Origin: Liolophura sinensis
Lineage: Eukaryota; Mollusca; Polyplacophora; Chitonida; Chitonidae
Direction of reading: 5' to 3'
NCBI RefSeq assembly: GCF_032854445.1
Contig: NC_088295.1
Coordinates: 61,177,249 to 61,241,248, forward strand
Length of the DNA: 64,000 nucleotides
Position 1 is the first letter of the stretch. Each line of letters opens with the position of its first letter. The notes beneath the pieces are model-generated. The model had not been told where the DNA came from and ran no database searches. It saw nothing but the letters and a program-made list of their open reading frames with translations. A program made the position numbers and the translations under genes. This document shows positions 11,716 through 24,318 of this stretch, piece after piece.

Positions 11716-11971
11716 TTCCTCCGTGGCTCAGTCGGTTAGCGCAGCGTAATGACCCAGGAGTCTCTCACCAATGCGGTCGCTGTGAGTTCAAGCCCAGCTC
11801 CTGCTGGCTTCCTCTCCGGCCATACGTGGGAAGGTCTGCCAGCAAAGTGCGGATGGTCGTGGGTTTCCCCAGGGCTCTGCCGGGTTTCCTCCCACCATAA
11901 TGCTGGTGGCTGTTGTATAAGTGAAATATTCTTGAGTAAGGCGTAAAACACCAATCAAATAAATAAATAAA
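11716..11971 (+). mobile_element. tRNA-derived SINE, near full-length
   Basis: CCTCCGTGGCTCAGTCGGTT (A box) and GTGAGTTCAAGCCC (B box) are both well kept. They are followed by CTCTCCGGCCATACGTGG, CCCACCATAATGCTGG, AAGTGAAATATTCTTGAGTA and (AAAT)n. It lies 650 bp from the copy at 10814 in the same orientation. The two differ by scattered changes, so they are separate insertions and not a recent tandem duplication. Confidence 0.9.
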
Positions 11972-12194
11972 TTTCAGGTTGGTTTCTTTCCAATACGTAA
12001 TGCATATGTATATCTACATTAATATCGTGTGTATTATACACATGTATATCCATGTAAAGATGAATATTACTACTACTTTGCATTGATCTGATGTCCATGT
12101 ATTCTATGTCCCCCTTTTTCGTGGCCTTGATACCAATTTTTAAAACTTTTTTCCCTGTTATTTATTAATGTGAGAAACGCTGAAGCAGTGTAGT

Positions 12195-12216
12195 ACATGT
12201 GTGTGTGTGTGTGTTT
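12195..12216. repeat. (GT)n microsatellite
   Basis: A short run of GT dinucleotides directly upstream of the R1 copy. Confidence 0.8.
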
Positions 12217-12227
12217 ATAAAACACAA

Positions 12228-12325
12228 AAAGTTAGAATAAAACCCTATCTGAGGTTAATCTACCAGAGGCCGTATTTCACCGGCTGCGTGTGACCATTTC
12301 CCGATGGTCACACTGTCGTTACTGG
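12228..12325 (-). repeat. Dispersed repeat R1, copy 1 (partial)
   Basis: Read in this orientation, AATAAAACCCTATCTGAGG, GAGGCCGTATTTCACCGG and GTGTGACCATTTCCC match the reverse complement of the copies at 28078, 48178 and 48690. It contains a perfect 10-bp dyad, GTGTGACCAT (12288-12297) with ATGGTCACAC (12304-12313) and a 6-base loop. The other copies show this dyad decayed. Only the dyad-side half of the repeat is present here. Confidence 0.65.
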
Positions 12326-14724
12326 TCACGTATTGCTATCTATGCTGTACGTCTTTGTTGTTTATTCATATACTTATGCAGAATATAAAAAAATGATAAC
12401 CACCTGTCTCACTTGAGGATCCAACTGTTAATAGACTACTGTATCTGCTGACTTTGAAAGCCGCTCGTAAAAGATAATTATACCTCTTTTATTACGCCAT
12501 CTAATGAATATAAGGAGGCGCCTGATGAAAGAAATAAAGAAGAAAAAAGGCATTAGGCTCTGAGGAGAAATATTTTCCAAGGTGTTGCGGAAATCCGGGC
12601 TTCTTGCCGCTATCTAAAACCCATTAGCAACGAATCCGGCCCGTGTATCCCGGGGGATTCTGTTATATTCTCGTCTGACCTATTATCAATGGAACTGTCT
12701 TAGATCCTCTCTAAGCTAATGGGCCGTTCACAGCTCCAGCAGATCTCACGCAGGGCCGAAGTCTGACAACCCTTCAAAGACTACGTAAAAGATTGGAGCG
12801 GTCTGGTGTGTAATATACAGCTGATGATGCGACAGTGAATTACGTTTGTTGTCTCGAGAGCATGCTCTAAATAGGTACATCCCATCAACGCCAACCGTCG
12901 CTTCAGTTTTGGCAATATTGGATTTTGTAATCGCCAATTTGGTGCATAATATATGGCCATAATAACGACGGTCATGGAAGTTGACCGGTCTGTGGGGAAA
13001 TATAGAGCGCTGATTCGGTCATTCGAAGACTGCATTTTATTTTTATATACTCCTTAAACAGTCGTTATGTCCTATATCCAAATTGTAGTTAAAGTAAAAC
13101 TGAAGGCCTTCTTTGTAGTATTTAACATATGTAAGGTAGCCTAAACTACAGACCAGGGCTTCATACGGATAAATTTTGGTTGACGAATTAATACAAATCT
13201 TTTAAATATTTAATATCGGAAAATAGATTAGCAAAGAAATGTTTGTGCTCCTTGCCAGAGTTGTGAAAATTGGAATTTAGCTCTCTTATTACCCAATAAA
13301 CCGCACGTTAAATTCCAATCTGTTATGCGTATAGTGTGACCATTTCGCCTTATAACTAACCTTGTTATTTGACATTTAGAATAAACAATCATAGAACAAG
13401 TGGAGATAGCTGATTAGCATTTGTACTAATTTACTCTCGGCACTCGAGAGACTGACCCATCAATTAAAGGCAAACTACAGCAAAATTAAATGTCACCTTC
13501 TTGGCCCAGTTACGGCTTTGGCCACAGTCATTTGACTGAAAGTGCTTAAATGACGTTCGCTGAAGTAAGAGGCATCTGGAAGCGTTAAATCGACGATGTC
13601 ACGAGTGTTCCAGCCTTTAATTTAAGTTAAGCACATCACCTAAAAATCAGCCTTCGACCTAAAATATAAACTCTTCCACATCGATCTGATGTAAAACTAC
13701 CGTTAGACTCCCCTTACGCGAACATTATTTCTTAAGTAGATTCCATACGAGATCCGGATGTATAATGTCATAACTGATGAAAACCTACACAACCAAAACC
13801 CATCATTTTAACCCAAAACCCAAAATTTAGACAGACGGCAGTTTGTGGGATGAGATAATACTGGCTGTAACTTCTGTCTTTCGCTCTTCATGTTATAGCT
13901 CATGTTTGTTAAACCTAATCGCTAACAAGTGTTCTATTGTCAGAAGAACAACTCCACACAAACAACTGACATGGTACTTTTAGTCTGGGATAGCCATTCA
14001 CAATACATTGTTACTAAGGCCTTTCTTATTTTCACGACTTAAAATATGAATATGGGTGCTATCTTGAGTCCATGCATTACAGCAACTGAAAGGCCCATCT
14101 CATAGTCTACATAAGCTCCATATGATTTTACTGATAAATTTGTCGATGCCATGGAAATAAAGCAGAAATCGAAATAAACCCAGCTGATTGTAATTATGCA
14201 GAAATCTAGTAGTAGGTATGGCGAAACCAAGAGCATATTTAGTATTGTTGTCAACATATAATATCACACATGGATATAATGAGTTCGTTTAGTCACTGTG
14301 AAACACCCGCTTAAAATTGCAGTGTTTGTACAAAAACTCCTGTTAGTGGCTACCGCAGGCCACGTACAGAAATAAACATCGCCCGAAAACACAATTTAAA
14401 CCCCGCATCTGTTAAGCCTTGATACAATCCGAAATTTTGACTACATTTTATCCAGTTCTACCTAAAAAATCCCTTCTTAAGTTGAAGTGGGCCCCCAGGG
14501 AGAAGTCGTAAGCTTCTCGGAAAGGCTGTTGTCATGAATCACCATAAGCGTGCCATTTTGATTGGTCTGTAAGAATTACAAAAGACATCACGTGCTGTGC
14601 CGTATTGACTAGAAGGATTATCAGATGAGATTCGAGAGAGAAACGAGGAAATCAATGTTGACAAGGGCTGTAAAAACATTTAATCACTGACAGAACCTCC
14701 ATAAATGTGGTGCATGATTTCATT
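12326..14724. promoter_or_regulatory. Gene-free stretch with a possible regulatory block at 12430-12780
   Basis: No exon was recognised. The block 12430-12780 is less AT-rich than its flanks and carries TCGTAAAA (12465), GATAATTA (12473) and TTTTATTACG (12487), resembling posterior Hox/Cdx and GATA/homeodomain sites, within moderately GC-rich unique sequence. The remainder (12800-14720) shows nothing. Only comparison with related genomes could tell whether the block is conserved. Confidence 0.2.
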
Positions 14725-14790
14725 TTATTAATTTATGCATTTGCTTGGTGTTTTACACCGTGAGGGAGATTTTTTCACCTGTAAGAAATG
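14725..14790 (-). mobile_element. Possible SINE 3' fragment
   Basis: TTGCTTGGTGTTTTACACCG followed by a degraded ATTTTTTCACCTGTA matches the 3' 50-60 bases of the SINE in reverse. Little else is preserved. Confidence 0.4.
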
Positions 14791-17700
14791 TGTCATATTT
14801 ATTGGTAGAGATCTACCTTGAATAAATAACAACATTGTCAGGTACCTGACAAAACTTTCATTAAAGTACACCCACAGAAGAACAGACGAGTAATTGATTC
14901 CATGTGTGAATGGGTCCTGGTCGAGGTCATTAAGATGTCTGTCGTAACTGCTTGTCACTTCGAAGGACAAACGAGGTGCTGGTAAGTCACATATGGAAAA
15001 GTTCGGCAGTAACTTCTCAAAGGTCAGTGGTTTACATTTTGTGATCCCATTCCTTCTACCCGTCATGGAATAAAAGAAAAAACAACCTTGAATATGAATA
15101 CAACAACTGAATAAATAAATAAATCAACAAGCAAAAGTATGCAGCAAAAATCCCAATATATCAACGACTGAATCCTCATCCAGATCACCATGACGCTAGG
15201 TCACTGCACCATACAAATACATTGTGCGGGTTAAGAAAAGATGGTTCTGTTCCTTGTCAGGAAACTGTATTTGCTCCCTTTCATTACACTATTACATTAC
15301 GAAAAAATAAAACCCTGAAAAATCTATACTCGCTTTAAAACAGGCAGAATAGTTCGTGTATGCGAGCCAAAATGAGCCAAATTTCGTTCTCATCTGGAAA
15401 TTGACTCCCTCAAACCTTTTTTAAAAATAATTTCTTTCAGACAAATGGATCCGTTAAATTAGATCTGAGAATTCTGATGCTGCCCAGATGGCTGATGTTT
15501 AACATGCGGAGGTTACTGGCAGGGGTTTGGTGTACAGCAAGGCAGAGTAAGGACGATAAATCACTGACAATCAGGGAGAGTTGATATACGAAGTCAAAGC
15601 AGCTTTGGAGCCGTTGCGTTTCTCTTGTGGAGCTGTATGCCTAGAGAAAGGAAGCTGTGCAGAACGTCTTTGAAGTTTTTTCGGAATTTCATTTTTCAAT
15701 TGGAAAGAAATTTTCTTCTGGCTATTTTTCTAAAGAACACCAACAACATAAAATACCGATGAACATGTGATTCTTTTTTTGGTATGTTGTAATAGAAAAT
15801 GCAAGACAAACTAATTCTCATCGCCTTGAATGGCGTGTGTTCACTAACAGTTCGTTCTATCCTCCTTATTGCCAGTGCAATACCCTCGTTCCATGGAGCG
15901 CTGAAACCCAGCAGCGATTATAAAAATCTCTACCGTAATCAGCAGTGACATCCAGCGACACAATTACACTGATTACAGATGAATACCGGTTGATTGCCAA
16001 TGAGAGAATTATGTCTAATAGAGAAGGCTCTATTTGGAGATGAATGCCGTACTCTGGAGAGTAGGTTCTCCGACAATCAACGACCACTCTCCAAGATAAA
16101 TCATCTTTTCTCGGCTACATTAAGGTATAATTCATTTCTGTTAATGCACTCTCACTGATAACATTTCCCGGACTGGACGGTCTAGCAACTACGGTTCATG
16201 GGCAGCCAACAAAAAGTCTGATATTCCTAAGGCTTCCTTCTGAACGGTATTCGTCCATGGCTTCGCTGAATACAATTTCATATGGAAAAGTGCATGCACA
16301 GATGTGCAAATAAACAGTTAACAAATGAATGTTTCGTGACTAAAAGTCCATTTAATTAGGAAAGGAATTAATGGCAACCTGTATGACAGTCTCTAGGATA
16401 TCTACCTATTTCCATACTTTACAACTTAAAATTTTGGTTTTAACTTGCCCGCACTCTAATCCTTTATTCAACAAACATGTTTACGCACGTTCCAACTCAT
16501 TCTGCTTCGAAGGTACAGCTGTTTTGTAATGGCAAAAAACCCCAACAAAGTCCGCTATGAGCATTCTGTTCTAATTTACCACATTCGCAAGCGGAGTTAT
16601 GCTTCCAAGTTTCCATTAAATCCGTATTAGCATAAATATTCCAGAGTTCATCAGTCATCCTGGGTTTAAACAGGGCTTGGTTTATCTCGCCACTGCAATA
16701 AATTCCAATGAAATTCGAAGTAATTAAATGGAAGAACAATAATTATCTTTCTCTGGTAGTGTTATAGAGGATCGGGAGTAACGGACACGAGTCGCAGAAC
16801 CTCCCTCGACTCCAAACACAAAATGGGTAATTAGAGCTGCGCGAGAGCGCAAATGTGCTCAAATTCCAAACTTCATAAAGGTGCCAAGTAACAACGGTGT
16901 ACGCATATTTAAAGAAAAAAAAACGAGATTAAAATTACTCCTGGTATTCTCCGAAAAGAAACTGCAAACTATTAAGTTATTGCCTCTATTTCATAGTGAC
17001 TACCACTGAAAGCGTTCTCATTTACACCGCGGTGTTTCGGTGTTAACGCAGATGAAACCCGACAGTGCTTCCTGGGAAACCCACCACCTCATACGATGCA
17101 TAACCATGCATTCCTAAGGAGTAATGTCAGAGCGTATACAGTATTAGTACTTGTTTCGACTCAATCGCCCAGTGGATGGTGTTATCTCCTTCAGCACTCA
17201 CATAGCGGTCGTTGACCACTCAATGGCTTTATCTTCCTGAAATTTAAATACGATATTAACGTGTATTATTTATCTTCGACATTTCATTAAGTTAGATACT
17301 AGTATTGTAAATACTAAATTCTAAATATTTGGTGCCACCTTTGGATATCAACCCAAAGATGTATTAGTCCAACAGCGTACTTCCTTAGGTTGCGAATTAC
17401 ATAATGCGTCTGATACTGATACAAATAATGTATGGGAGTTTCAATACGATGCCCACATCTATATAGCTGAGTTCCAATAATACACATATGAAAGCCAAGG
17501 CCGGGCAAACCATGCACGCCGTCATTCCCCAAGAAGCCATTACCCTCTAACTAATGGGTCCTAAGGTTTCAGAAAGTAACACTTGCTCCGACAATTACCA
17601 AGCTATCCAGGTTCGGCTTCAGAACAAATCTGATACACCTAAGGCGCTAAATGTCACAGTCTTTCATCCAGTACTGAAAATAGAGTACAAACACCGCGAA

Positions 17701-19018
17701 AGACTAACCAGGGGAAGGCAAAATTCTTCCCTGACCTTTTCCTGTGGCAGTGGTAGACTTCTGTATGATCCAGAGATTCTGGGAGAAAAGAAGCAAAGAC
17801 TTTGACAATGACACATCTGTCTCACTTGTAGGTGGGTCTTTCCTCGCCAAAAAGTGACTGTATATTGTTTGTTTTCTTTGTTGTAGTTATTTATTAATGT
17901 GTCTGAAACTTATACAAATCTGATGAAATATGTAAGAGTTTGGTAACAATGAAGCGGTATGTTTACTGGTTTGTCGGTATTCCCCTTCAGGGATAAGAAT
18001 GTATACTGATGAGTTTGACACTTGTAGATTTCTAATTAAGTAGGGCCTGTATAATCATTTGATAACAGTAAAGCGGTCTCAGTTAATTACCTTTTGATTT
18101 TACATTAGCACAGAACTCCAGTATATGTAATTCACACCATCCAATCAGATGTGCTAGTGTAGTAACGTTGTAGTTTTTTTTAAGTGTTTTTGCGCGGTTC
18201 CGTATAGCGTTTGCCGAGTTTTTATATCTCTAAGTATGCTGGCCCAATATAAGAATATTTGCAAAGAAATACAAGTAGTTTTTTAGTCATGGGAGATTTA
18301 GGAGGCAGGGCCTGTTATACGAAATATGATCGGAGAACAGGAATATAGATCACGAAAAACGGCCATGGTACACTGAAAAAAGGTAACAAAAGTGATTGAA
18401 ACATGTGTAACCATCACATATAGCCAAATATTCTTAAATATACTTCTATCACAGGTCGAATATAGTCTTTCTCTCTTAGCCAGTCGCCTGTTTTCATCTG
18501 TCTGCAAAGTTATATTCGCTACCAAAATTGCCTTTCGGTTAGCGACGTGTAAAAAATGTCTTCATATAGAGACATATGTATTATTACAAGGGTAAATGCA
18601 GTTAGAATATGTGTTCTAATTCATATTTTTAAACTATAACTCTGCTTTCGACGGTAAGAGTTTATTGCCTAATGTGCCAGGTCTTCATTATTAAAAAACA
18701 GTGACATGCTGGACAATGTAATTTTTTTACAACGGCTGCATCAAAATGCGGTTAGAGCTCCACGCACTACACAGCCTACACGACTGCCTCAGCGAATAGA
18801 ATACATTGTTTTCTATAACAGACATTCCTGACATCAAACTCATCAAAATCATACTGCTGTGAGATCACATACTACAAGAGGTAGAATAAAATTCATTTAT
18901 GGAGCTTATAGTATACTAAAACGTGTGAAGAATATCGAACATGGCAGTGTGAGAAACAATATTTAGATTAATGTCGATAGTAGTTTAGGTACCAGATATC
19001 GGTCTTCGTCAAAACATA
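14791..19018. promoter_or_regulatory. Gene-free stretch with homeodomain-like motif clusters
   Basis: No exon was recognised (open frames at 15866-16087, 16497-16739 and 17554-17805 look like chance). Two unique, less AT-rich parts stand out. 15850-16090 has repeated GATTAC/ATTAC motifs. 16500-16750 has TAATTAAA (16721) and AACAATAATTA (16735), a plausible Sox plus homeodomain pair. This is inference from motifs only. Confidence 0.2.
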
Positions 19019-19663
19019 CTGAACTCCGCCCAGTATCCTGCATGGCGCTGTTTTTTTTTTTTTAAATAATTATGACGTCACCTGAGGCAATGAGGCAATG
19101 GGCGTCGAAACCGAACTTATGCAGTTAATCATTATGAAATAGAAACAGTGTCCTAATTCCATTTTCCGTGTAAGAAACTTTACTTCCAGCATATTCATGT
19201 ATGGGGCTTGTGTTGTTACGTGTCACTGACTAGAGGCAATTTTGGTAACTAGTATGACTGATTTTACACACAGCTGAATATAGGCGACTGGCTAAAAGGC
19301 ATAGACTATAGTGCTTGTACACGTTCTTTAAAGGGTAATCCTGAACTCCGCCCAGTATCCTGCATGGCGCTGTTTTTTTTTTTTTTAAATAATTATGACG
19401 TCACCTGAGGCAATGAGGCAATGGGCGTCGAAACCGAACTTATGCAGTTAATCATTATGAAATAGAAACAGTGTCCTAATTCCATTTTCCGTGTAAGAAA
19501 CTTTACTTCCAGCATATCCATGTATGGGGCTTGTGTTGTTACGTGTCACTGACTAAAGACAATTTTGGTAGCGAGTATGACTGATTTTACACACAGCTGA
19601 ATATAGGCGACTGGCTAAAAGGCATAGACTATAGTGCTTGTACACGTTCTTTAAAGGGTAATC
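19019..19663. repeat. 322-bp tandem duplication, two near-identical units
   Basis: Unit 1 (19019-19340) and unit 2 (19341-19663) match almost base for base. I saw only a handful of substitutions plus one extra T in the poly-T run (13 versus 14). Each unit carries a perfect CRE-type TGACGTCA (19073 and 19396) next to CACCTGAGG, and GGCAATGAGGCAATGGGCG. No protein is encoded. The high identity marks a recent duplication or gene conversion. Confidence 0.9.
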
Positions 19664-20444
19664 CTTTTACCGCTATCCCAGGGAATCAGAACATTGACGT
19701 CTTAGCGCATGATTCTGGAGGAGCCTCATCTGCTAGCGCTGATACTGGTTTTGAAAGCGTAGAACACATATAACAATGTTTAACACGGCCGGGTTTTATT
19801 AACTGGAGATATAAATAAAACTGCAACATGACTCATTAAGAGGCACAACAATGGCTCTTCGGGGGCATTTGTAATAACTGTTGTTCATCCCAACATCTAC
19901 CGAGCTAAAATCGATGAAGTAAATCCGATAAGGCTGTTTCTATTTGATAAACCTCATCAAACTTACGACGAGGCGAAACTTACAAATCGGATCAATACAA
20001 TAGTGTTTCACAAAAAAAATTCCCATTTCCCGCCACTTTGTCTGCCGAGTCCGTTCTTCGTGGTGTACTGTGATTTTAGCGACACAATAGGGTCTCTTGG
20101 TAGAACAATCGTCAGTAGCTGATTTTCCCAGTATTGCTTCTGATTATTCACTGACCTTTATATAGGACACCAGATTCTAATCTGTACTGATTCAACATGC
20201 ATAGAGGTTTATTTTTTTTACCTGCATGTAGGTCAAATGTTTGGACTTTATCAAACCATACTTCATTGTTTCAAAAATCAACACACTTGACTTATTTTGA
20301 CATCATGGAACAAACGTGTCTTACATGACGTTAACCGGGGATCATTTGCCTTCATACACATTGATCGCGCTCAGTCAATTACTTGCAAAAAATTTATTGG
20401 TTTACTCCCATGTACTCCCATATACTCATGAGACATGTATATAA
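19664..20444. other. Unannotated stretch
   Basis: No gene or repeat recognised. Confidence 0.5.
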
Positions 20445-20680
20445 GGTCTCCGGGGCCTAATGTTTAGCCCGCTTTAGCGCTACATGATAACTTATGTAGG
20501 AGCCTTTCGCCAATGCGATCGCTATGAGTTCAAATCCAGCTTTGGCTTCCTCTCCGTTCGTACAAAGATCTCCCAGCATGTAATCTGCGGATGATCATGA
20601 GAGTTTCCTTTCGCCGTTACACTGGCTTATAAACTGAAATACTTTTGAGTGCGACGAAAAACGCCAACTAAATAAATAAA
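20445..20680 (+). mobile_element. SINE, diverged
   Basis: The order GGTCTCCGGGGCC, GAGTTCAAATCC, CTTCCTCTCCGTTCGTAC, TTTTGAGTGCGACGAAAAAC, (AAAT)n is that of the family. The A box is lost and the CGG-rich parts are decayed, so this is an old copy. Confidence 0.75.
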
Positions 20681-20703
20681 TCCTGTTATAAAGCTTGCCC
20701 CTC

Positions 20704-20915
20704 CATATGTGAAATATCCTCAGTGCGACGATAAGCATCAATCGATCAATCAAAAGCCCGTGGTCCAAGCACACACAATGATACAGGGTCTTTTGACTTA
20801 GAGAAGTGATCCCAGTCTACTTACTGTGTCCATCTTTCTTATGACGTATCGGTATTGTAACTCCTGCATTTTGGTAAATGAGTGAGTGCTTGGCGTTTAA
20901 CGTCGTACTCCTTCC
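20704..20915 (+). repeat. SINE-tail-like composite repeat, short copy
   Basis: A SINE-3'-like segment (GTGAAATATCCTCAGTGCGA...ATCAATCGATCAATCAAA) is followed by CCAAGCACAC, a single 23-bp-type unit (GAAGTGATCCCAGTCTACTT) and ACTGTGTCCAT. At 20878 comes GAGTGAGTGCTTGGCGTTTA followed by ACGTCGTAC, a phrase I recall as another common mollusc repeat start. The first four blocks recur in the same order at 21315-21560. Confidence 0.5.
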
Positions 20916-21314
20916 TTTGTTGGTTGATTCCGAACGTTTGGAGCACAGCAGGTATGTAAATGTCTGTAGCAAGCATAGAAAACAGCTGGCAGTCTCTATT
21001 AGCTGTGCTGTATTTATTTATTTATTTGACTATTATCATTTAACTCCGTGTCCAAGAGCTGTGATACATCAACTAATTTTAATTAGTGATAAGTTTGACC
21101 TAACATAGCACTTATTAAGTCTTGAAATATATCTGTCTGACATCAAATTCGTTGGCGAACCCCCTTCTACTAATATGACACATATGTACACACTATGCTG
21201 GTTTTGCCAGTACAAATGCGGTTTGGGTGAAAATTTCTCGTCGACTGGCCGAAAGTTTGGCACTTTAATCAGAGAATTCCCATGTACTGCAGTTATAAAT
21301 CTTGCTCCTTCCGT

Positions 21315-21560
21315 ATGGGTGAAATATCCATTCATACACATGTATGGCATTAAACACCGATAGATGAATCATGCCTCTCTGAAATAATTTCCAAGCACAC
21401 CGAACGGGACAAGCTTAAAAAAGAGACCCCAGGCTGCTTAAAAAATAGATCCAAGGCTGCCCAAAGAAGCGATTCCATACTGCCTGAAGAAACGACCTCA
21501 GACTGATTAAACAAGCGATCCCAAACTGCTTACTGTGTGCATATTTTCTGGTGGAGATCC
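21315..21560 (+). repeat. Composite repeat with expanded 23-bp satellite
   Basis: The order is as in 20704-20850: GTGAAATATCC, a decayed SINE end, CCAAGCACAC, satellite, ACTGTGTGCAT. Here the satellite has six units, starting at 21411, 21434, 21457, 21480, 21503 and 21526, exactly 23 bases apart. The unit resembles CTGCTTAAAAAATAGATCC plus AAGG. Spacing is strict although the units have diverged, so selection or recent slippage on length, or simply lack of indels, kept the period. Confidence 0.6.
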
Positions 21561-24098
21561 AGTATAGTTGGTAAAACAATGAAAGACAAAAACAAGAGGG
21601 AAAACGAAAAAAGATAAATACAAAAACTAACGGAAAAAATTAAATGTGTATGAAAAAGATGCATCTCTACATGACGCATATGGAATACTGACTGCTATGG
21701 TTATACAGATAGGTGAGATTATTCGTGTCTTATCTCTGAAGAAAAAAGGGATGAGCGGAGTACCGCAGGCTAAAATACCGTTGGAAGGTTTTTCCACGAA
21801 GCCTCGAAACGGGGATTCCACTGATACCGTTATTCATATGCCCTTTATGCATTTGCATTTATCACGTATATATTTCTTTCAATGAGACTTCAACCGAATC
21901 ATAAATAACTAATGAAACTAAATTCATTGCGTGGGGCTTGAACTGATAAATACTTTATCAACGAATATAAATAGGTCTGCTGTGAAAAAAAAAAGAGATG
22001 ACGCTCACATCGAGACTGGTTTTGCAATACCCAATAAGCCGGCACAGTTGATGTTCGGTATTATTCATGTTGCCAGATAGCAGCCTGACTGTGTTCGGTT
22101 TAATTTTGTCATCACAAGGAGCTGGGTTATCGGGAAAGCGCTGTTAGGATAAACAGAAGCAGCCCTTGTCTGATTGATAACACAGGGAAACTTTAATTTG
22201 TGTATAAAATGACATTCAAACACTGTTCTGGTGGTACTTCTAAAGATTCCGCCGAATGCTTAAATCGGTAAGTTTGAGGCTTATATCTCTGTGGTGATAG
22301 ATACGTGTAATAAGATTGTTCCAAATTTCCTTTGTTAAGATGTCGACTCTAACATTTTAAACACGTTTAGTTCTCTTGTCTAAGGAGTTGAAGTCGTTAT
22401 AGACTCAACAGTGTCAAAGTTGAACCTCAACATCCTGCAGATGATTCGTTAGATCTGTGCGCACACACAAACAAAACTAAAAACAAAAAAGCTTTTCCAA
22501 TTAATTGGAGGCCATAATTTTCTCGTCTTCTAGACTATAGCTTCTCTTCATTCGATTTGAGCTCCTCTGCTGCCAGAAACTCTTACAGCCCTTCTAAAAC
22601 CAAGGTGAAACGGACGGAAATCTTCCGAAAGACCTTCTAATTCCAGAGTCTGTGAATGGAGTAAGCTAGAACTTGTTCTGTCTGTGTTGGCTCACTGTAA
22701 CTGAGCCGCGTGCACGTTCTCCATTTCAGGATGATACATGTTCGTCTTAGCATCTCTTAATGAATCCTCCCTGTTTAGGCCCGCTCATCCCAGATGACAA
22801 GTAAAATTTACCGTCTCTGACCACAGACCCGTCCAGAGTCCGCAGCAAATCTGGTCAATCTGCCGATCGCTAAAGACTATCTAAGCCAATATCTGCCGAT
22901 GTCGAAGAATAATTCGTTGGCAGTGTTATTGGCTATTTTCTCCCTTGCTTTAATCTACGGCTTTGCAATAAACGCTTTCTAGAGATTTACCGATCAAATT
23001 AGCTTTCTCGCCTATATGACTGCTTTATGGACATTAGCTTTTACTCCACCTCCGCTGCCTGTGGTTATCTTCATCGCGCAATAACAAACATCCGGACATA
23101 GGGTTCATCTCTGAGTGAATTCTATCTCAATTCCACGAGTGAACCGGATCCGCTGCGTTTTAAGCTAAGTGAAGTCCGGTGGGATGAAATTGTGAAATGC
23201 AACGGTAAATCTACCCACACGACATAATTACAAGACACGCCACATGACGTTACGGGCTGTAGTCGTGATACAATTTACTACAGAAGAAATAACTATGTTA
23301 CATTGTCTACATGGTGCACGCAGCGTAGCTCTGTGTGACTCGTCTCAACAATAACGCTGCTCTCTTGCAGGTTCCAGTTCTCGCTGGTTCGCTTCGTGTT
23401 TAAATAAGTACGTTTTAAGATTTGTCTGATGAAAGTAGACACCCTTTGTTTCTTCCACTTAATAACATGGCAGCTCTTGAATAAGCGATAAAATCTTGAG
23501 TACGACTAAAAACCAAAAATCAACGAAGAGCTTAAAAAAATGAACATAGGACAGGCAGTTCTTTTCACTTAATGAAATTTCAAGGTGAATCTTTACAGCA
23601 ATTTCACAGCTTGACCGAATCAGACACAAACTAAAATTAGAAAACTCACCCCTTCTCTACTCACATATATGTGTTTTCGCATGAGTTACTTAATGATTTA
23701 CTTATCTCATTGTAGTTTAACAATGCACCCACGAATATTTCAATAATACCATAAAAGCCAGGTTCTAATTTGCTCTTCATGGTTCTTACTGTATATATCT
23801 GAATTTGGCGATAATGGACCGTGAAGGGGAGATTATCGTATAGGCTTGCCAACTGTCATTGATTTTTAAACATAAAAATCAAAATGGCATACATAAACGT
23901 TGCAGAAATTTAACAGTCGGCGATGACAGTCAGACAAGTAAAGTAACATTTTCTAAGATATATCTACTTTTTGAAAGATTGAATTTTTTGTCAGCCCTTT
24001 CCCAGGTATATTAAACTATTTATTTGGGGAAAATACATGGCCAAGTGAAACGTTAGTGTAACAGTTTCAACTTTAAAACTAGTTCAGAGCCTGTTCGA
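21561..24098. promoter_or_regulatory. Gene-free stretch, regulatory-looking at 22540-23120
   Basis: No exon was recognised. The part 22920-23100 packs TTTGCAATAAA, GATCAAATTAG, TTTATGG (23024) and TGTGGTTATCT (23062, overlapping Runx- and GATA-like sites) into unique sequence. 22540-22910 is similar in base composition. A degraded SINE end may lie at 23493-23523 (TTGAGTACGACTAAAAACCA). Regulatory function is inference only. Confidence 0.2.
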
Positions 24099-24318
24099 TT
24101 TATTTATTTATTTTATTGATGTTTTACGCCGAACTGAAGAATATTTTACTTGTACGACGGCGGCCAGTATTGTGGTGGGAGGGAACCGAGCAGAACCCGG
24201 GGCAATTGACGTCATATGCAGGCTGCTGGCACACCTTCCCATGTACTGTCGGAGAGGAAGGCAGCATGAGTTGGGCTTGAACTCACAGCGATCGCATTGT
24301 TGAGAGTGCTCCTAATTT
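24099..24318 (-). mobile_element. SINE, minus strand, most of body present
   Basis: TATTTATTTATTTTATTGAT and GTTTTACGCCGAACTGAAGA lead in. They are followed by GACGGCGGCCAGTATTGTGG, GTCGGAGAGGAAGGCAGCAT and TTGAACTCACAGCGATCGCA (B-box side). The outer tRNA head is missing after GAGAGTGCTCC. Confidence 0.85.

Noticed and set aside
11676-11954. Overlapping 65-74 codon frames on both strands
   Set aside because: They are translations of the SINE at 11716-11971.
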